The notes beneath the pieces were generated by a model that worked only from the letters and a program-made list of their open reading frames with translations, was not told the DNA's origin and searched no databases. A stretch of DNA of 64,000 nucleotides from an uncultured Selenomonadales bacterium (GTDB lineage: Bacteria > Bacillota > Negativicutes > Selenomonadales > Selenomonadaceae). The stretch is taken from NCBI GenBank assembly GCA_937901445.1, contig CALDHY010000021.1, positions 1 through 64,000 on the forward strand. The letters run 5' to 3'. Position numbers and translations under genes: made by a program. Shown here piece by piece: positions 43,751 through 52,199 of this stretch; the first letter of the stretch is position 1; the number at the start of each line of letters is the position of its first letter.

Positions 43751-44446
43751 ATGTTGGAAAAAATTGCAAACGTTTTAAAATTCATTCAAACGACGCTGAT
43801 TTATTTAATTTACCCGCCAATTTGCCCCGTCTGTGAAGAAATTGTTGACGAACGCTACCAACTGTGCGAAAACTGCGCGACGAAAATTTTAAAAATCGAC
43901 ACATATAAAAATCTTATTTTTCCGATAAACGCCATTATGAGAATTACAAAATATCGTAAAGGTACTCGTTCACTTTTGCGCCGCTTGAAATTCGACAACA
44001 ACACAAATGTACTTGCCGCGTTGCAAAAAATTCTGTTCGACGCCGCAAGCAACGGCAAAATAAAAAATTTTCTTGCCGATATAGACATTGCAACTTATGT
44101 ACCGCTCCACGAAAAAAGATTAAAAAAGCGCGGCTACAATCAAACTGAATTGATTTTCAAAGATTGGCTCCTCGCGCAGAATTTACCGGCAGAAAATCTG
44201 TTAATTCGTACAAAGGCAACGCCGCACCTTTACAAATACAATCCTGAAGAACGTAAAAAAATTTTGCAGGGCGCGTTCAGTGTAGTTGAAGGCGTTGACG
44301 TACGCGGCAAAAATATTTTGATTGTGGACGATATTTTTACAACGGGCGCAACGGCAGCGGGTTGTGCAAGCGTTTTAAAAAGTGCGGGCGCGGCGAAAAT
44401 TTTTATGTTAGCATTTGCATCAGATTTTGGAGAAGTAGTGGGATAG
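43751..44446 (+). CDS. comF: ComF family phosphoribosyltransferase-like protein
   Basis: 231 residues. An N-terminal zinc ribbon (CPVCEEIVDERYQLCENC) is followed by a type I phosphoribosyltransferase fold with VPLHEKRLKKRGYNQTELI and the PRPP loop ILIVDDIFTTGATAAGC. ComF/ComFC proteins act in DNA uptake during competence and are widely conserved; the biochemical role is not fully settled. The last codons and stop (GTAGTGGGATAG) already belong to the octamer array. Confidence 0.9.
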   Translation: MLEKIANVLKFIQTTLIYLIYPPICPVCEEIVDERYQLCENCATKILKIDTYKNLIFPINAIMRITKYRKGTRSLLRRLKFDNNTNVLAALQKILFDAASNGKIKNFLADIDIATYVPLHEKRLKKRGYNQTELIFKDWLLAQNLPAENLLIRTKATPHLYKYNPEERKKILQGAFSVVEGVDVRGKNILIVDDIFTTGATAAGCASVLKSAGAAKIFMLAFASDFGEVVG

Positions 44447-44514
44447 TTGGATAGTGGCGTAGTGGCATAGTTTTTACTACAAAACTACCACACTACCACA
44501 CTACCACACTACAA
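44435..44514. repeat. Octamer array N with both arms, anchored on the comF stop
   Basis: Period-8 units TAGTGGGA, TAGTTGGA, TAGTGGCG and TAGTGGCA start within the last comF codons. A TAGTTTTTACTACAAAA turn and the complementary arm ACTACCACACTACCACACTACC follow. Next is GCGACTGAAAGGAG, the hypA Shine-Dalgarno. Confidence 0.9.
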
Positions 44515-44538
44515 AGCGACTGAAAGGAGCGAACTACT

Positions 44539-44877
44539 ACGCACGAAGCAACACTTGCAGAAAGTATTTTAAAAATCGCGCAGGACGCAGCCGCCGAAAA
44601 TCACGCGCAAAAAATTTCAGCAGTAGGTTTAAAACTCGGCGAAATGGCGGGCGTTGAAGTTGACGCACTAAATTTTTCTTTCGATATTCTCAAAAAAAAT
44701 ACAATCGCCGAAAACGCCGCGCTGAAAATTAACCGCGTCCCGATTCAAGCCCAATGTAACAAGTGCGGCAAAATTTTTACCGTCGAAAGTTATAATTTTT
44801 TTTGCCCGGAATGTGACGGAATTTTAATTTTGAAAAGCGGTCGTGAACTTTTGGTTGAGTTCGTCGACTGCGAATAG
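44539..44877 (+). CDS. hypA: Hydrogenase nickel incorporation protein HypA, apparent ACG start
   Basis: Delivers nickel to [NiFe]-hydrogenase or urease. Reading from ACG at 44539 gives 112 residues in the normal order: (M)HEATLAESIL, GLKLGEMAGVEVDALNFSF, and a zinc site CNKCGKIFTVESYNFFCPEC. The family requires His2 and Glu3 right after Met1 to bind nickel. GAAAGGAG ends nine bases before the ACG, and the in-frame codons back to a TGA at 44521 include no ATG, GTG or TTG. The next in-frame ATG (44644) would lose 35 conserved residues including His2. So either ACG initiates, or the start codon has mutated. No hypB is adjacent. Confidence 0.88.
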   Translation, partial: THEATLAESILKIAQDAAAENHAQKISAVGLKLGEMAGVEVDALNFSFDILKKNTIAENAALKINRVPIQAQCNKCGKIFTVESYNFFCPECDGILILKSGRELLVEFVDCE

Positions 44878-44888
44878 GAGGAAATTTT

Positions 44889-45740
44889 TTGGCAACAATC
44901 AAGGCACACATTAACAACATTGCACTTTCGCACACGATTTTTGATTTACCGTTTGCATTTATGGCGGCGTTGCTGGCGTCGAATGGAAAAGTTGACGCCT
45001 TGACTTTATTTTTAATTGCGCTTGCCGTAACTTCCGGGCGCGCGGCGGCAATGGCTATAAATAATCTTGCAGATTTAAAATATGATAAACTTCAGCCGCG
45101 CCTAAAGTACCGCGCAATGGTACGAGGATTAATTTCAAAATCTGAAGCCGTACTTTTTATAATTGGTTGCCTTTTGATAATGATTGTAACCGTCGCGCAG
45201 TTGCCGCCAATTTGCCTGAAACTTTTACCGATTGCGGCGTTGCCGTTTTTGATTTATCCCTTTACAAAAAGATTTACCGGCTGGTGTCACGTATGGCTTG
45301 GAATAGCAATAGCGATGGCTCCGGCGGGTGGCTGGGTTGCAGTTACGGGCGAAATTTTTTCCGTACCTATGATAATTTTATGTTTGGCTGTAGTTTTTTG
45401 GATGGCGGGCTTCGATGCAATGTACGGCGCGCAGGATGAAAAATTTGACAAAGCGCACGGCTTGCACTCAATGGCTACAGAATACGGCGCAAAGGGCGCG
45501 TTTAAAATTTCAAAAGTTATGCACGTGTTTTGTATAATTTGTTTGCTGATTGTAGGAATAATTTTAAATCTGGGAAGTATTTACTTTTTGGGCGTAGGAA
45601 TTGCAACGGGGACTTTGATTTATCAACACAGTATCGTAACGCCGAAAGATTTTTCACAGGTTACACAAAGTTATTTTATGCGAAACGGAATTGTTTCAGT
45701 GGCAATTTTAATTTGTACGTGGCTGAATTATATTTGGTAA
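44889..45740 (+). CDS. UbiA-family prenyltransferase (MqnP/MenA/UbiA-like)
   Basis: Multi-pass membrane prenyltransferase for quinone synthesis. The two Asp-rich motifs are NNLADLKYDKLQPR and DAMYGAQDEKFDKAHGLHS, as in the UbiA group found with the futalosine menaquinone route. About eight hydrophobic helices, 283 residues. The TTG at 44889 follows AGGAGGAAA, 11 bases after the hypA stop, so the two are probably co-transcribed. Menaquinone and hydrogenase maturation together fit anaerobic respiration. Confidence 0.88.
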   Translation: MATIKAHINNIALSHTIFDLPFAFMAALLASNGKVDALTLFLIALAVTSGRAAAMAINNLADLKYDKLQPRLKYRAMVRGLISKSEAVLFIIGCLLIMIVTVAQLPPICLKLLPIAALPFLIYPFTKRFTGWCHVWLGIAIAMAPAGGWVAVTGEIFSVPMIILCLAVVFWMAGFDAMYGAQDEKFDKAHGLHSMATEYGAKGAFKISKVMHVFCIICLLIVGIILNLGSIYFLGVGIATGTLIYQHSIVTPKDFSQVTQSYFMRNGIVSVAILICTWLNYIW

Positions 45741-45773
45741 ATCTGCGATACACTTTTAAAGGAGGTTTTAAAA

Positions 45774-46118
45774 GTGAAAATAAATCCTGTCAACGGCTGG
45801 AACAAAAATTTTGCCGCGTATGAAAATTCTCAAGGCGACTACTCAAAAACCTTTTCAAAAGTGCTTGACAACCTGAAAAACGGCAGAGCGGCTGACTATG
45901 ACGCAGAAACTATGGCAAGTCAAAAAACTCAAACATTGACGCAAATTCTTTCAGACGGCTCAACTTTGATAACAGTTTACGACGAAGGCGGGCGCGTCAT
46001 TTCTCAACATAAAACTGCCGCAGTAAATCCCGATTCAAACGCTCAAATTGTCGATACTAAAACTGAAAATAATTTCGGCTTAAGTGAACTTTCAAATTTT
46101 AATTTTGTTTTACAGTAA
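45774..46118 (+). CDS. Small protein of unknown function
   Basis: 114 residues from GTG 45774, well placed after AAAGGAGG. Hydrophilic, rich in Asn, Thr and Ser, no signal peptide or membrane helix. I do not recognise a family. It is followed by a terminator, so it closes the rightward run from hemA. Confidence 0.7.
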   Translation: MKINPVNGWNKNFAAYENSQGDYSKTFSKVLDNLKNGRAADYDAETMASQKTQTLTQILSDGSTLITVYDEGGRVISQHKTAAVNPDSNAQIVDTKTENNFGLSELSNFNFVLQ

Positions 46119-46126
46119 AAATTTTC

Positions 46127-46149
46127 AGGCGGGGTAACCTGCCTTTTTT
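46127..46149 (+). terminator. Terminator after the small protein gene
   Basis: AGGC (46127-46130) pairs with GCCT (46141-46144) with inner GG/CC, then six T. Confidence 0.7.
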
Positions 46150-47131
46150 AGTTGTAATAAATTTGGTCGAAAGTTGCGCCGTCAGCAAAATGTTCATCAT
46201 GCGCGTTTTGCCAACCGCCGAACGCCTCATCAATCGTGAAAAGATTCAGCGGCTTGAAAATGTAATTATATTTTTCCAAAAGTTTTTCATTGCGCGGGCG
46301 GTAAAAATTTTGCGCGGCAATTTCTTGCCCTTCGTACGAATACAGATATTTCAAGTATTCGGTTGCAAGTTTGCGCGTGCCTTTTTTGTCAACAACTTTA
46401 TCGACAACTGCAACGCTCGGTTCAGCCAAAATACTAAGACTCGGCGTAATAATTTCGTATTCGTCGGGATTTTCTTGAACTGAAAGTAACGCCTCATTTT
46501 CCCACGAAATTAAAACGTCGCCAATTTTTTGATTTACAAAACTTATGGTTGAGCCGCGCGCGCCGCTGTCCAACGCCACTACATTTTCAAAAAGTTTTTT
46601 CATATATTCACGGACTTTATTTTCATCGCCGTTAAAATTTCTGTTGGCAACTTCCCACGCCGCCAAATATCCCCACTGTGCCGCGCCTGAAGTTTTCGGA
46701 TTCGGCATAACAATTTCTATATCGTCACGTGTTAAATCTTGCCAATCTGAAATATTTTTGGGGTTGCCGTTACGTACAAGAAAAACTATCGTTGAAGTAT
46801 ACGGCGAAGAATTTGTAGGAAAATTTTTCTGCCAGCCCGCGTTAATCAAGCCTGCTTTTTCAATTTTCATAACGTCATACGCCAACGCCAAAGTTACAAC
46901 GTCAGCTTCCAAGCCGTCAATGACTGCCTGCGCCTGTTTGCCGCTGCCGCCGTGCGATTGTGTCAAAACTATTTCGCCGTCATTCATATAAGCTTTAAAT
47001 TTTTTATTGTAAACGGCGTAAAGTTCCCGCGTCGGATCGTACGATACATTTAAAATTTTTTTACTTTCGCCGCAACCGCTAACCAGTATCGCCATTAAAA
47101 CTAAAGCCAAAAATAAAATTTTCTTAATCAT
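46148..47131 (-). CDS. Sulfate/thiosulfate-type ABC transporter solute-binding lipoprotein
   Basis: 327 residues with a lipoprotein signal (LFLALVLMAILVSGC, Cys near residue 20). The Sbp/CysP family pattern follows: ILNVSYDPTRELYAVYNKKFKAY, SHGGSGKQAQAVIDGLEADVVTLALAYDV, SPYTSTIVFLVRNGNPKNISDWQDL, PNPKTSGAAQWGYLAAW, SWENEA. It binds sulfate or a related oxyanion for import. No permease or ATPase gene is adjacent, so it works with components elsewhere or is a stand-alone binder. The ATG lies after GGGAG. Confidence 0.9.
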   Translation of the reverse strand: MIKKILFLALVLMAILVSGCGESKKILNVSYDPTRELYAVYNKKFKAYMNDGEIVLTQSHGGSGKQAQAVIDGLEADVVTLALAYDVMKIEKAGLINAGWQKNFPTNSSPYTSTIVFLVRNGNPKNISDWQDLTRDDIEIVMPNPKTSGAAQWGYLAAWEVANRNFNGDENKVREYMKKLFENVVALDSGARGSTISFVNQKIGDVLISWENEALLSVQENPDEYEIITPSLSILAEPSVAVVDKVVDKKGTRKLATEYLKYLYSYEGQEIAAQNFYRPRNEKLLEKYNYIFKPLNLFTIDEAFGGWQNAHDEHFADGATFDQIYYN

Positions 47132-47145
47132 AAAAATTTCTCCCT

Positions 47146-47189
47146 GATTAATAATATCAAATATTAAACAATCAGTGAAACTTTGTAAA
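47146..47189 (-). promoter_or_regulatory. Promoter and dyad operator candidate of the binding-lipoprotein gene
   Basis: On the minus strand TTTACA (complement of 47184-47189), spacer 17, TAATAT (complement of 47161-47166). A dyad GATT..TAATAT-caa-ATATTA..AATC (47146-47173) covers the -10 element and the start site, a position that suits a repressor. Confidence 0.55.
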
Positions 47190-47190
47190 G

Positions 47191-47646
47191 TTAAATTTTA
47201 GTTTTTAACGCCGCCTTTAAAAGGATCGTTGCCAAAATATTTACCGCCGATTCAACCAATAAGCCCGGCGTTGACGCAAGCCCCAATGCTAAACTTCCGT
47301 ACAAAAACGCTCCGGCAAATGTATAACCCAGCGTCATTACCAAACACGCCGCTATTAACGCCACAAAAAATTTTTCGCGCAGTCTGTAAAAAGTTTCAGC
47401 CATTGCCGCCTTTATAAAAATCGTCGGTACTATCCAAATTGGAAAACCGCCGATTAAATCTGCCAACGCCGAACCGATAACGCCGCTTGCAATTCCTACG
47501 CGCCGCCCAAAAAATATTACTGCCAAAAAAATTGCCGCGTCGCCCAAATGTGCATAACCCAGCGGTATTGGAATTTTCGGTACGAACGTTGCCAAAAATA
47601 CAAACGCCGCCATTACTGCGCCAATCGTCAATTCTTTTGTACTCAT
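47191..47646 (-). CDS. ECF transporter S component
   Basis: 151-residue integral membrane substrate-binding subunit of an ECF vitamin transporter. Seen: ELTIGAVMAAFVFLATFVPKIPIPLGYAHLGDAAIFLAVIFFGRRVGIASGVIGSALADL, about five or six helices, with GYAHLGDAAIF and GSALADLIGG as family-type loops. The substrate (riboflavin, queuine precursor, pantothenate and so on) cannot be told from sequence. Its leader carries a promoter and an intrinsic terminator before the Shine-Dalgarno, which suggests attenuation. Confidence 0.85.
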   Translation of the reverse strand: MSTKELTIGAVMAAFVFLATFVPKIPIPLGYAHLGDAAIFLAVIFFGRRVGIASGVIGSALADLIGGFPIWIVPTIFIKAAMAETFYRLREKFFVALIAACLVMTLGYTFAGAFLYGSLALGLASTPGLLVESAVNILATILLKAALKTKI

Positions 47647-47667
47647 TTCAAATCATCTCCTTAACGC

Positions 47668-47699
47668 AAAAAGCCGACGAATTTTTAAACTCGCCGACT
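47668..47699 (-). terminator. Intrinsic terminator in the leader of the ECF S component gene
   Basis: On the minus strand AGUCGGCGA pairs with UCGUCGGCU (nine pairs, two G-U), followed by UUUUU. It lies between the promoter at 47738-47766 and the start codon at 47646. No gene lies between it and the divergent uvrA, so it can act only on this leader. Confidence 0.7.
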
Positions 47700-47737
47700 T
47701 TCTTTTTTAGAATCATCGATTATTAAATTTGGGCGCA

Positions 47738-47766
47738 ATGATAATTTTTTTTGTGGCGTTTGTCAA
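47738..47766 (-). promoter_or_regulatory. Promoter of the ECF S component gene
   Basis: TTGACA (complement of 47761-47766), spacer 17, TATCAT (complement of 47738-47743). The predicted leader is about 85 bases. Confidence 0.7.
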
Positions 47767-47767
47767 G

Positions 47768-47796
47768 TTGCACAATCTGAAAAAAAGGTGTAAAAT
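47768..47796 (+). promoter_or_regulatory. Promoter of uvrA
   Basis: TTGCAC (47768-47773), spacer 17, TAAAAT (47791-47796). Its -35 lies one base from that of the divergent ECF S component promoter. Confidence 0.5.
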
Positions 47797-47825
47797 TTAA
47801 AATCATTTTTGAAGGAGAAATTTTT

Positions 47826-50333
47826 TTGGATTTTATAAAAGTGCGCGGAGCGCGCGTTCACAATCTGAAAAATATCAGCGTCGAAATACCGCGTGAAAAG
47901 TTTGTGGTAATTACGGGCGTCAGCGGCAGCGGCAAAAGTTCCCTTGCCTTCGATACGATTTACGCTGAAGGGCAACGCCGCTATATGGAAAGTCTTTCAA
48001 GTTACGCGCGGCAATTTTTGGGACTTCCCGATAAGCCCGACGTTGAACTGATTGAAGGCTTAAGCCCTGCCATTGCGATTAACCAAAAAACTACCAACAA
48101 TAACCCGCGCTCGACTGTAGGCACTGTTACTGAAATTTATGATTATCTGCGCCTGCTTTTTGCAAGGATAGGCAAGCCGCACTGTCCGAATTGCGGTAAA
48201 CCCGTTACGCCTCAAAGTTTAGATCAAATCCTCGCGCAGATTTTAAATTTGCCTGAAGGTACAAGATTTACTTTACTTGCGCCGGTTGTCAATCGCCAAA
48301 AAGGCACGCACAAAGATATTTTTGAGCGGCTGAAAAATTCCGGCTTCGTGCGCGTTCAAGTTGACGGCAAACTTAGAGAACTTGACGAAGAAATTAAACT
48401 TGCAAAAACCGTAAAACATACAATTGAACTTGTTGTTGACAGGCTGATTATTCGTGAAGGTATTCGCTCGCGGCTGTCTGATTCATTGGAAACTGCGCTG
48501 AAATTTGGTAACGGCGTGGTTTATGTTCAAACTGACGAAAAACTTTTGACTTTCAGCGAAAAAAATGCTTGCGTTGACTGCGGAATTTCTTTGCCGGATA
48601 TTGAGCCGCAACTTTTTTCTTTCAACAGCCCGCGCGGCGCGTGTCCGACTTGCGGCGGATTGGGCAGAATTTTTAAGCAGTTGAATTGGGAAAGTATGTT
48701 TGAATGGATGCAAGCCGTTCACGAATTTAAAACGAATGATGACGCCTTTGAACTTTGCCCCGACTGTCACGGGAACCGGTTAAATCCTGCCGCGTTGAGT
48801 GTAACCGTTGCTGATTTAAATATTGCTGAAGTTTGCGATATGTCGGTTGAAAAGTGCGGGCAATTTTTTTCTGCGCTCGATACAAAACTTGACGATACAG
48901 ATAAAAAAATTTCAAGGCAAGTTTTGAAAGAAATAAAATCCCGCTTGAAATTTTTGTGCGATGTCGGACTGGATTATTTAACTTTGTCAAGAAAATCTGC
49001 GACTTTAAGCGGCGGCGAATTTCAAAGAATACGCCTTGCAACTCAAATCGGCTCGGCACTTACCGGCGTGCTGTACGTTTTAGATGAGCCGTCAATCGGT
49101 TTACACCAACACGATAACGAAAAACTTTTGGAAACTTTAAAAAATCTGCGCGACTTGGGAAATACGCTTTTAGTTGTTGAACACGACGAAGAAACAATGC
49201 GGGCGGCTGATATGTTGGTTGACATTGGGCGCGGCGCGGGCAAACACGGCGGCGAAGTTATCGCGCAGGGAACGGCGGACGAAGTTTCACAAAATGAAAA
49301 TTCTTTGACGGGCGATTATTTGAGCGGCAGAAAATTTATTGAAGTTCCCGCCGTTCGTCGAACTGCCGAAAAATTTATTGAGTTTGAAAATCTTACCGCC
49401 AATAACTTAAAAAATCTTTCAGTAAAAATTCCGCTTGAAGTTTTGACGATTATAACCGGCGTCAGTGGTTCCGGTAAATCTACGCTGGTTGAGGACGTCA
49501 TTTACCCAAAATTAATCAAGGATACTGAAACTCTAAAAAAATTCGGCGTCAACACAATTATAAAAATCGACCAAGACCCTATCGGGCGTTCGCCGCGCTC
49601 CAATGTTGTAACCTATACAAAAGTTTTTGACAGAATCAGAAATTTGTTTGCAGATGCGCAAGGCTCCAAAATTCGCGGCTATAATTCCAGCCGTTTCAGT
49701 TTCAACGTCAAGGGCGGGCGTTGCGAAAGTTGCAGCGGTAACGGCGTAAAAAAAATTCCAATGAACTTTTTACCTGATGTTTACGTAACCTGCGACGTTT
49801 GCAAGGGCGCGCGTTTCAACGCAGAAACTTTAGAAGTTAAATACAAAGGTAAAAATATCGCTGAAGTTTTGGCAATGACTGTTGACGAGGCACTTGAATT
49901 TTTCAAAAATATTCCCGCACTTGAAAGAATGTTGCAAGTATTGCACGATGTAGGCTTAGGTTACATTGAACTTGGACAACCTGCTAACACTTTAAGCGGC
50001 GGCGAAAGTCAACGTGTAAAACTTGCCGCGCAGCTTGCACGCCCCGTAACTCAACTGAAAAATATTTACATTATGGATGAGCCGACAACCGGCTTGCATT
50101 TCGACGACGTGAAAAAATTAATCGCCGTTGTACAAAGACTGGTTGAACGCGGCGACAGCGTGATTATTATTGAACATAATCTTGACGTTATTAAAAATGC
50201 AGATTATATTATTGATTTGGGTCCTGACGGCGGCGATAGAGGCGGGCAGCTTGTTGCATTTGGTACGCCGGAGGAAGTCGCGCAGGTTGAAAATTCTTAT
50301 ACAGGACAAGCTTTAAGGAAGTGTTTTAAATGA
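47826..50333 (+). CDS. uvrA: Excinuclease ABC subunit A, compact form
   Basis: DNA damage recognition ATPase of nucleotide excision repair. 835 residues, about 100 fewer than usual. First ATPase: GVSGSGKSS at about 31-39 and LSGGE; second: GVSGSGKST near 544 and [15 protein letters not shown]. Zinc motifs [24 protein letters not shown] and CESCSG..CDVCKG are present, as is the UvrB-binding region (about 125-240). Between CPTCGGLG and CPDCHG only about 30 residues remain where the insertion domain of about 110 residues usually lies. TTG start with GGAG upstream. The next gene starts inside its stop codon. Confidence 0.95.
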   Translation: MDFIKVRGARVHNLKNISVEIPREKFVVITGVSGSGKSSLAFDTIYAEGQRRYMESLSSYARQFLGLPDKPDVELIEGLSPAIAINQKTTNNNPRSTVGTVTEIYDYLRLLFARIGKPHCPNCGKPVTPQSLDQILAQILNLPEGTRFTLLAPVVNRQKGTHKDIFERLKNSGFVRVQVDGKLRELDEEIKLAKTVKHTIELVVDRLIIREGIRSRLSDSLETALKFGNGVVYVQTDEKLLTFSEKNACVDCGISLPDIEPQLFSFNSPRGACPTCGGLGRIFKQLNWESMFEWMQAVHEFKTNDDAFELCPDCHGNRLNPAALSVTVADLNIAEVCDMSVEKCGQFFSALDTKLDDTDKKISRQVLKEIKSRLKFLCDVGLDYLTLSRKSATLSGGEFQRIRLATQIGSALTGVLYVLDEPSIGLHQHDNEKLLETLKNLRDLGNTLLVVEHDEETMRAADMLVDIGRGAGKHGGEVIAQGTADEVSQNENSLTGDYLSGRKFIEVPAVRRTAEKFIEFENLTANNLKNLSVKIPLEVLTIITGVSGSGKSTLVEDVIYPKLIKDTETLKKFGVNTIIKIDQDPIGRSPRSNVVTYTKVFDRIRNLFADAQGSKIRGYNSSRFSFNVKGGRCESCSGNGVKKIPMNFLPDVYVTCDVCKGARFNAETLEVKYKGKNIAEVLAMTVDEALEFFKNIPALERMLQVLHDVGLGYIELGQPANTLSGGESQRVKLAAQLARPVTQLKNIYIMDEPTTGLHFDDVKKLIAVVQRLVERGDSVIIIEHNLDVIKNADYIIDLGPDGGDRGGQLVAFGTPEEVAQVENSYTGQALRKCFK

Positions 50334-50617
50334 AATATTTTTTTTCGGAAATTGACGAAATTACTTTGACGTTCGGCGATATTCACTTGAATGAATCCGG
50401 AATGGAATATATTAAAATTTATTTTGAGCGTCCAACTGAAAACGGCTTCGATTTTCTTGAGTCAAATTTGCCCGCGTTAAATATAAAAAATTTTTCCGGC
50501 TTTAATTCTCAAGAATTACAAAATTTGTTGGAATATGCAAGAAACAACGCTTTTTTAATTTGGGATATTGCACGTGAAAATTCAAAAGGAGACGCAGATT
50601 TTGCCGCAAATATGTAA
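50330..50617 (+). CDS. Unknown partner of the DUF4160 protein
   Basis: 95 residues, starting at an ATG that overlaps the uvrA stop by four bases. Acidic and soluble; no family recognised. In many genomes a DUF4160 gene is next to a small partner, often DUF2442; this protein occupies that place but I cannot confirm that family. Its last bases contain the Shine-Dalgarno of the next gene. Confidence 0.6.
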   Translation: MKYFFSEIDEITLTFGDIHLNESGMEYIKIYFERPTENGFDFLESNLPALNIKNFSGFNSQELQNLLEYARNNAFLIWDIARENSKGDADFAANM

Positions 50618-50852
50618 GTTGTTAGGATATTTAATTTTTTTCTGGTCGCATGAAACCGGAGAGCCTGTGCATGTTCACGTTTGCAAAGGAAAACCTGTGA
50701 AAGATGCAACAAAAATTTGGATTGAGGATGAACCTCGAATTGAGCATAACAAAAGTAAAATCCCGCAAAAAGATTTAAATCGTATTTTACAATGGCTTTC
50801 TGCAAACAAAAATTTTGTAATTAACAAATGGAATGAGCATTTTGAACAATAA
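50601..50852 (+). CDS. DUF4160 domain protein
   Basis: 83 residues from TTG 50601, with AAAAGGAG about nine bases upstream inside the preceding gene (17-base overlap). The family pattern is [32 protein letters not shown], with HVHV as the conserved short motif, and a basic C-terminal helix. Such pairs are discussed as toxin-antitoxin-like, but no activity is assured. An earlier in-frame TTG at 50568 has no Shine-Dalgarno. Confidence 0.75.
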   Translation: MPQICKLLGYLIFFWSHETGEPVHVHVCKGKPVKDATKIWIEDEPRIEHNKSKIPQKDLNRILQWLSANKNFVINKWNEHFEQ

Positions 50853-50874
50853 ATATTTTTTAGGAGGAATTTAA

Positions 50875-51429
50875 TTGAGTAATTTAACACTCGAAAAATC
50901 GAAAGAAATTTTGAAAAAGCACACAACGGAAGCGCACTTATTCACGCACGCGGCGGCGGTTAGCGCGGCAATGGAGGCAATGGCTGAATATTTCGGCGCA
51001 GATAAGGAACATTGGGCGGCGATAGGCTACTTGCACGACATTGACTTTGAAAAATTCCCGGACGAACATTGCCAACACGTAAGGGAACTTTTGGAGCCGG
51101 AGGGCGTATCGAATGAAGATATTGAAACGATAATTTCGCACGCTTACGGCTTGCACCCCGTCAACGTTAAACCAACTACAGATTGTCAAAAGTCTTTGTA
51201 CGCGGTTGACGAATTAACGGGGATTGTTCACGCTTATTCTTTAATGCGTCCTGAAAAATTTGACGGTATGAGCGTTAAAAGTTTGAAGAAAAAATTCAAG
51301 GATAAACGCTTTGCCGCCAAATGTAACCGTGAAGTTATCACGCAGGGCGCAGAAAATTTAAATATGCCGCTTGATACTTTGATGGAACTTTGTATAAAGG
51401 GGATGAGCGCACACGCAGAGGAATTTTGA
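50875..51429 (+). CDS. HD-domain hydrolase
   Basis: 184 residues. The HD pattern is HTTEAHLFTHAAAVSAAM, then GYLHDIDFEK (His-Asp pair), and ISHAYG with a later Asp (AVDELTG). It resembles small HDIG-type phosphohydrolases of unknown substrate. The TTG start at 50875 follows TAGGAGGAA. It lies 22 bases after the DUF4160 gene in the same direction. Confidence 0.85.
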   Translation: MSNLTLEKSKEILKKHTTEAHLFTHAAAVSAAMEAMAEYFGADKEHWAAIGYLHDIDFEKFPDEHCQHVRELLEPEGVSNEDIETIISHAYGLHPVNVKPTTDCQKSLYAVDELTGIVHAYSLMRPEKFDGMSVKSLKKKFKDKRFAAKCNREVITQGAENLNMPLDTLMELCIKGMSAHAEEF

Positions 51430-51517
51430 AAAATTTTTTCAAATTCAGTATTAAATCAGATTAATTAAGTATAATAAGCAAGGTTTTTTTAAATCCAAGA
51501 AAGGTGTGGTTTAACTT

Positions 51518-52180
51518 ATGTTGTTGAGGACTTTAGTAACGGCGATGATGATTTTTGCAATTAGTTCCGTGACTTTTGCGTCAGGCGCGTTTAGGATGGG
51601 AGATCAATGCTCGGAAGTCGCAGAAATACAAGGTCACCTTATCAAACTCGGCTATGACGTTATGGCGGACGGCGATTTTGGTCCTTCAACTGTGGATGCA
51701 GTAAAATCTTTTCAAAAATCTAAGGGAATTAAAGTAAGCGGCTACGTTGACGAAACAACCTACCGCGCACTTGTCGGGCGTGAAATGCCTGAAGTAAGTC
51801 GCGGCTCTTCGTATATCAGCCGCCGTTTAATCAGTACAGCCATGCAATATCTCGGTACGCCCTATGTATTCGGCGGAAATTCTTTGTATTACGGTATTGA
51901 CTGCTCGGCGTTCACGCAACAAATTTACGCTTCAGTAGGAATTTCTTTGCCGCGTACCGCAGATTATCAATACGAAGTAGGCACGCCAATTTCACGCTCT
52001 GAACTTTTGCCGGGCGATGAAGTTTTCTTTACAACCTACACTTACGGCGCGTCACATTGCGGAATTTATGTTGGCGATAACAAATTCATTCACGCAAGTT
52101 CAAGTCGCGGCGTTACAATTTCTTCATTGCACGAAAGTTACTACAACGCACGTTACATTGGAGCGCGCAGAATGTTTTAA
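51518..52180 (+). CDS. Secreted NlpC/P60 endopeptidase with peptidoglycan-binding domain
   Basis: Cell-wall hydrolase that cuts peptide stems. Signal peptide at about 1-22 (TLVTAMMIFAISSVTFASG), PG_binding_1 domain at about 28-85 (EVAEIQGHLIKLGYDVMADGDFGPSTVDAVKSFQKSKGI) and NlpC/P60 domain (about 100-220) with catalytic Cys in YGIDCSAFTQQIY, His in SHCGIYVG and the third polar residue in FIHASSS. 220 residues. A TATAAT at 51470-51475 may belong to its promoter, though no clear -35 is seen. Confidence 0.92.
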   Translation: MLLRTLVTAMMIFAISSVTFASGAFRMGDQCSEVAEIQGHLIKLGYDVMADGDFGPSTVDAVKSFQKSKGIKVSGYVDETTYRALVGREMPEVSRGSSYISRRLISTAMQYLGTPYVFGGNSLYYGIDCSAFTQQIYASVGISLPRTADYQYEVGTPISRSELLPGDEVFFTTYTYGASHCGIYVGDNKFIHASSSRGVTISSLHESYYNARYIGARRMF

Positions 52181-52199
52181 TTTTTGACGGGGAATTTTT

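Noticed and set aside
47826..50333. Frameshift or deletion in uvrA as the cause of its short length
   Set aside because: Both zinc motifs flanking the shortened region are intact and in frame, so it reads as a genuine compact protein.
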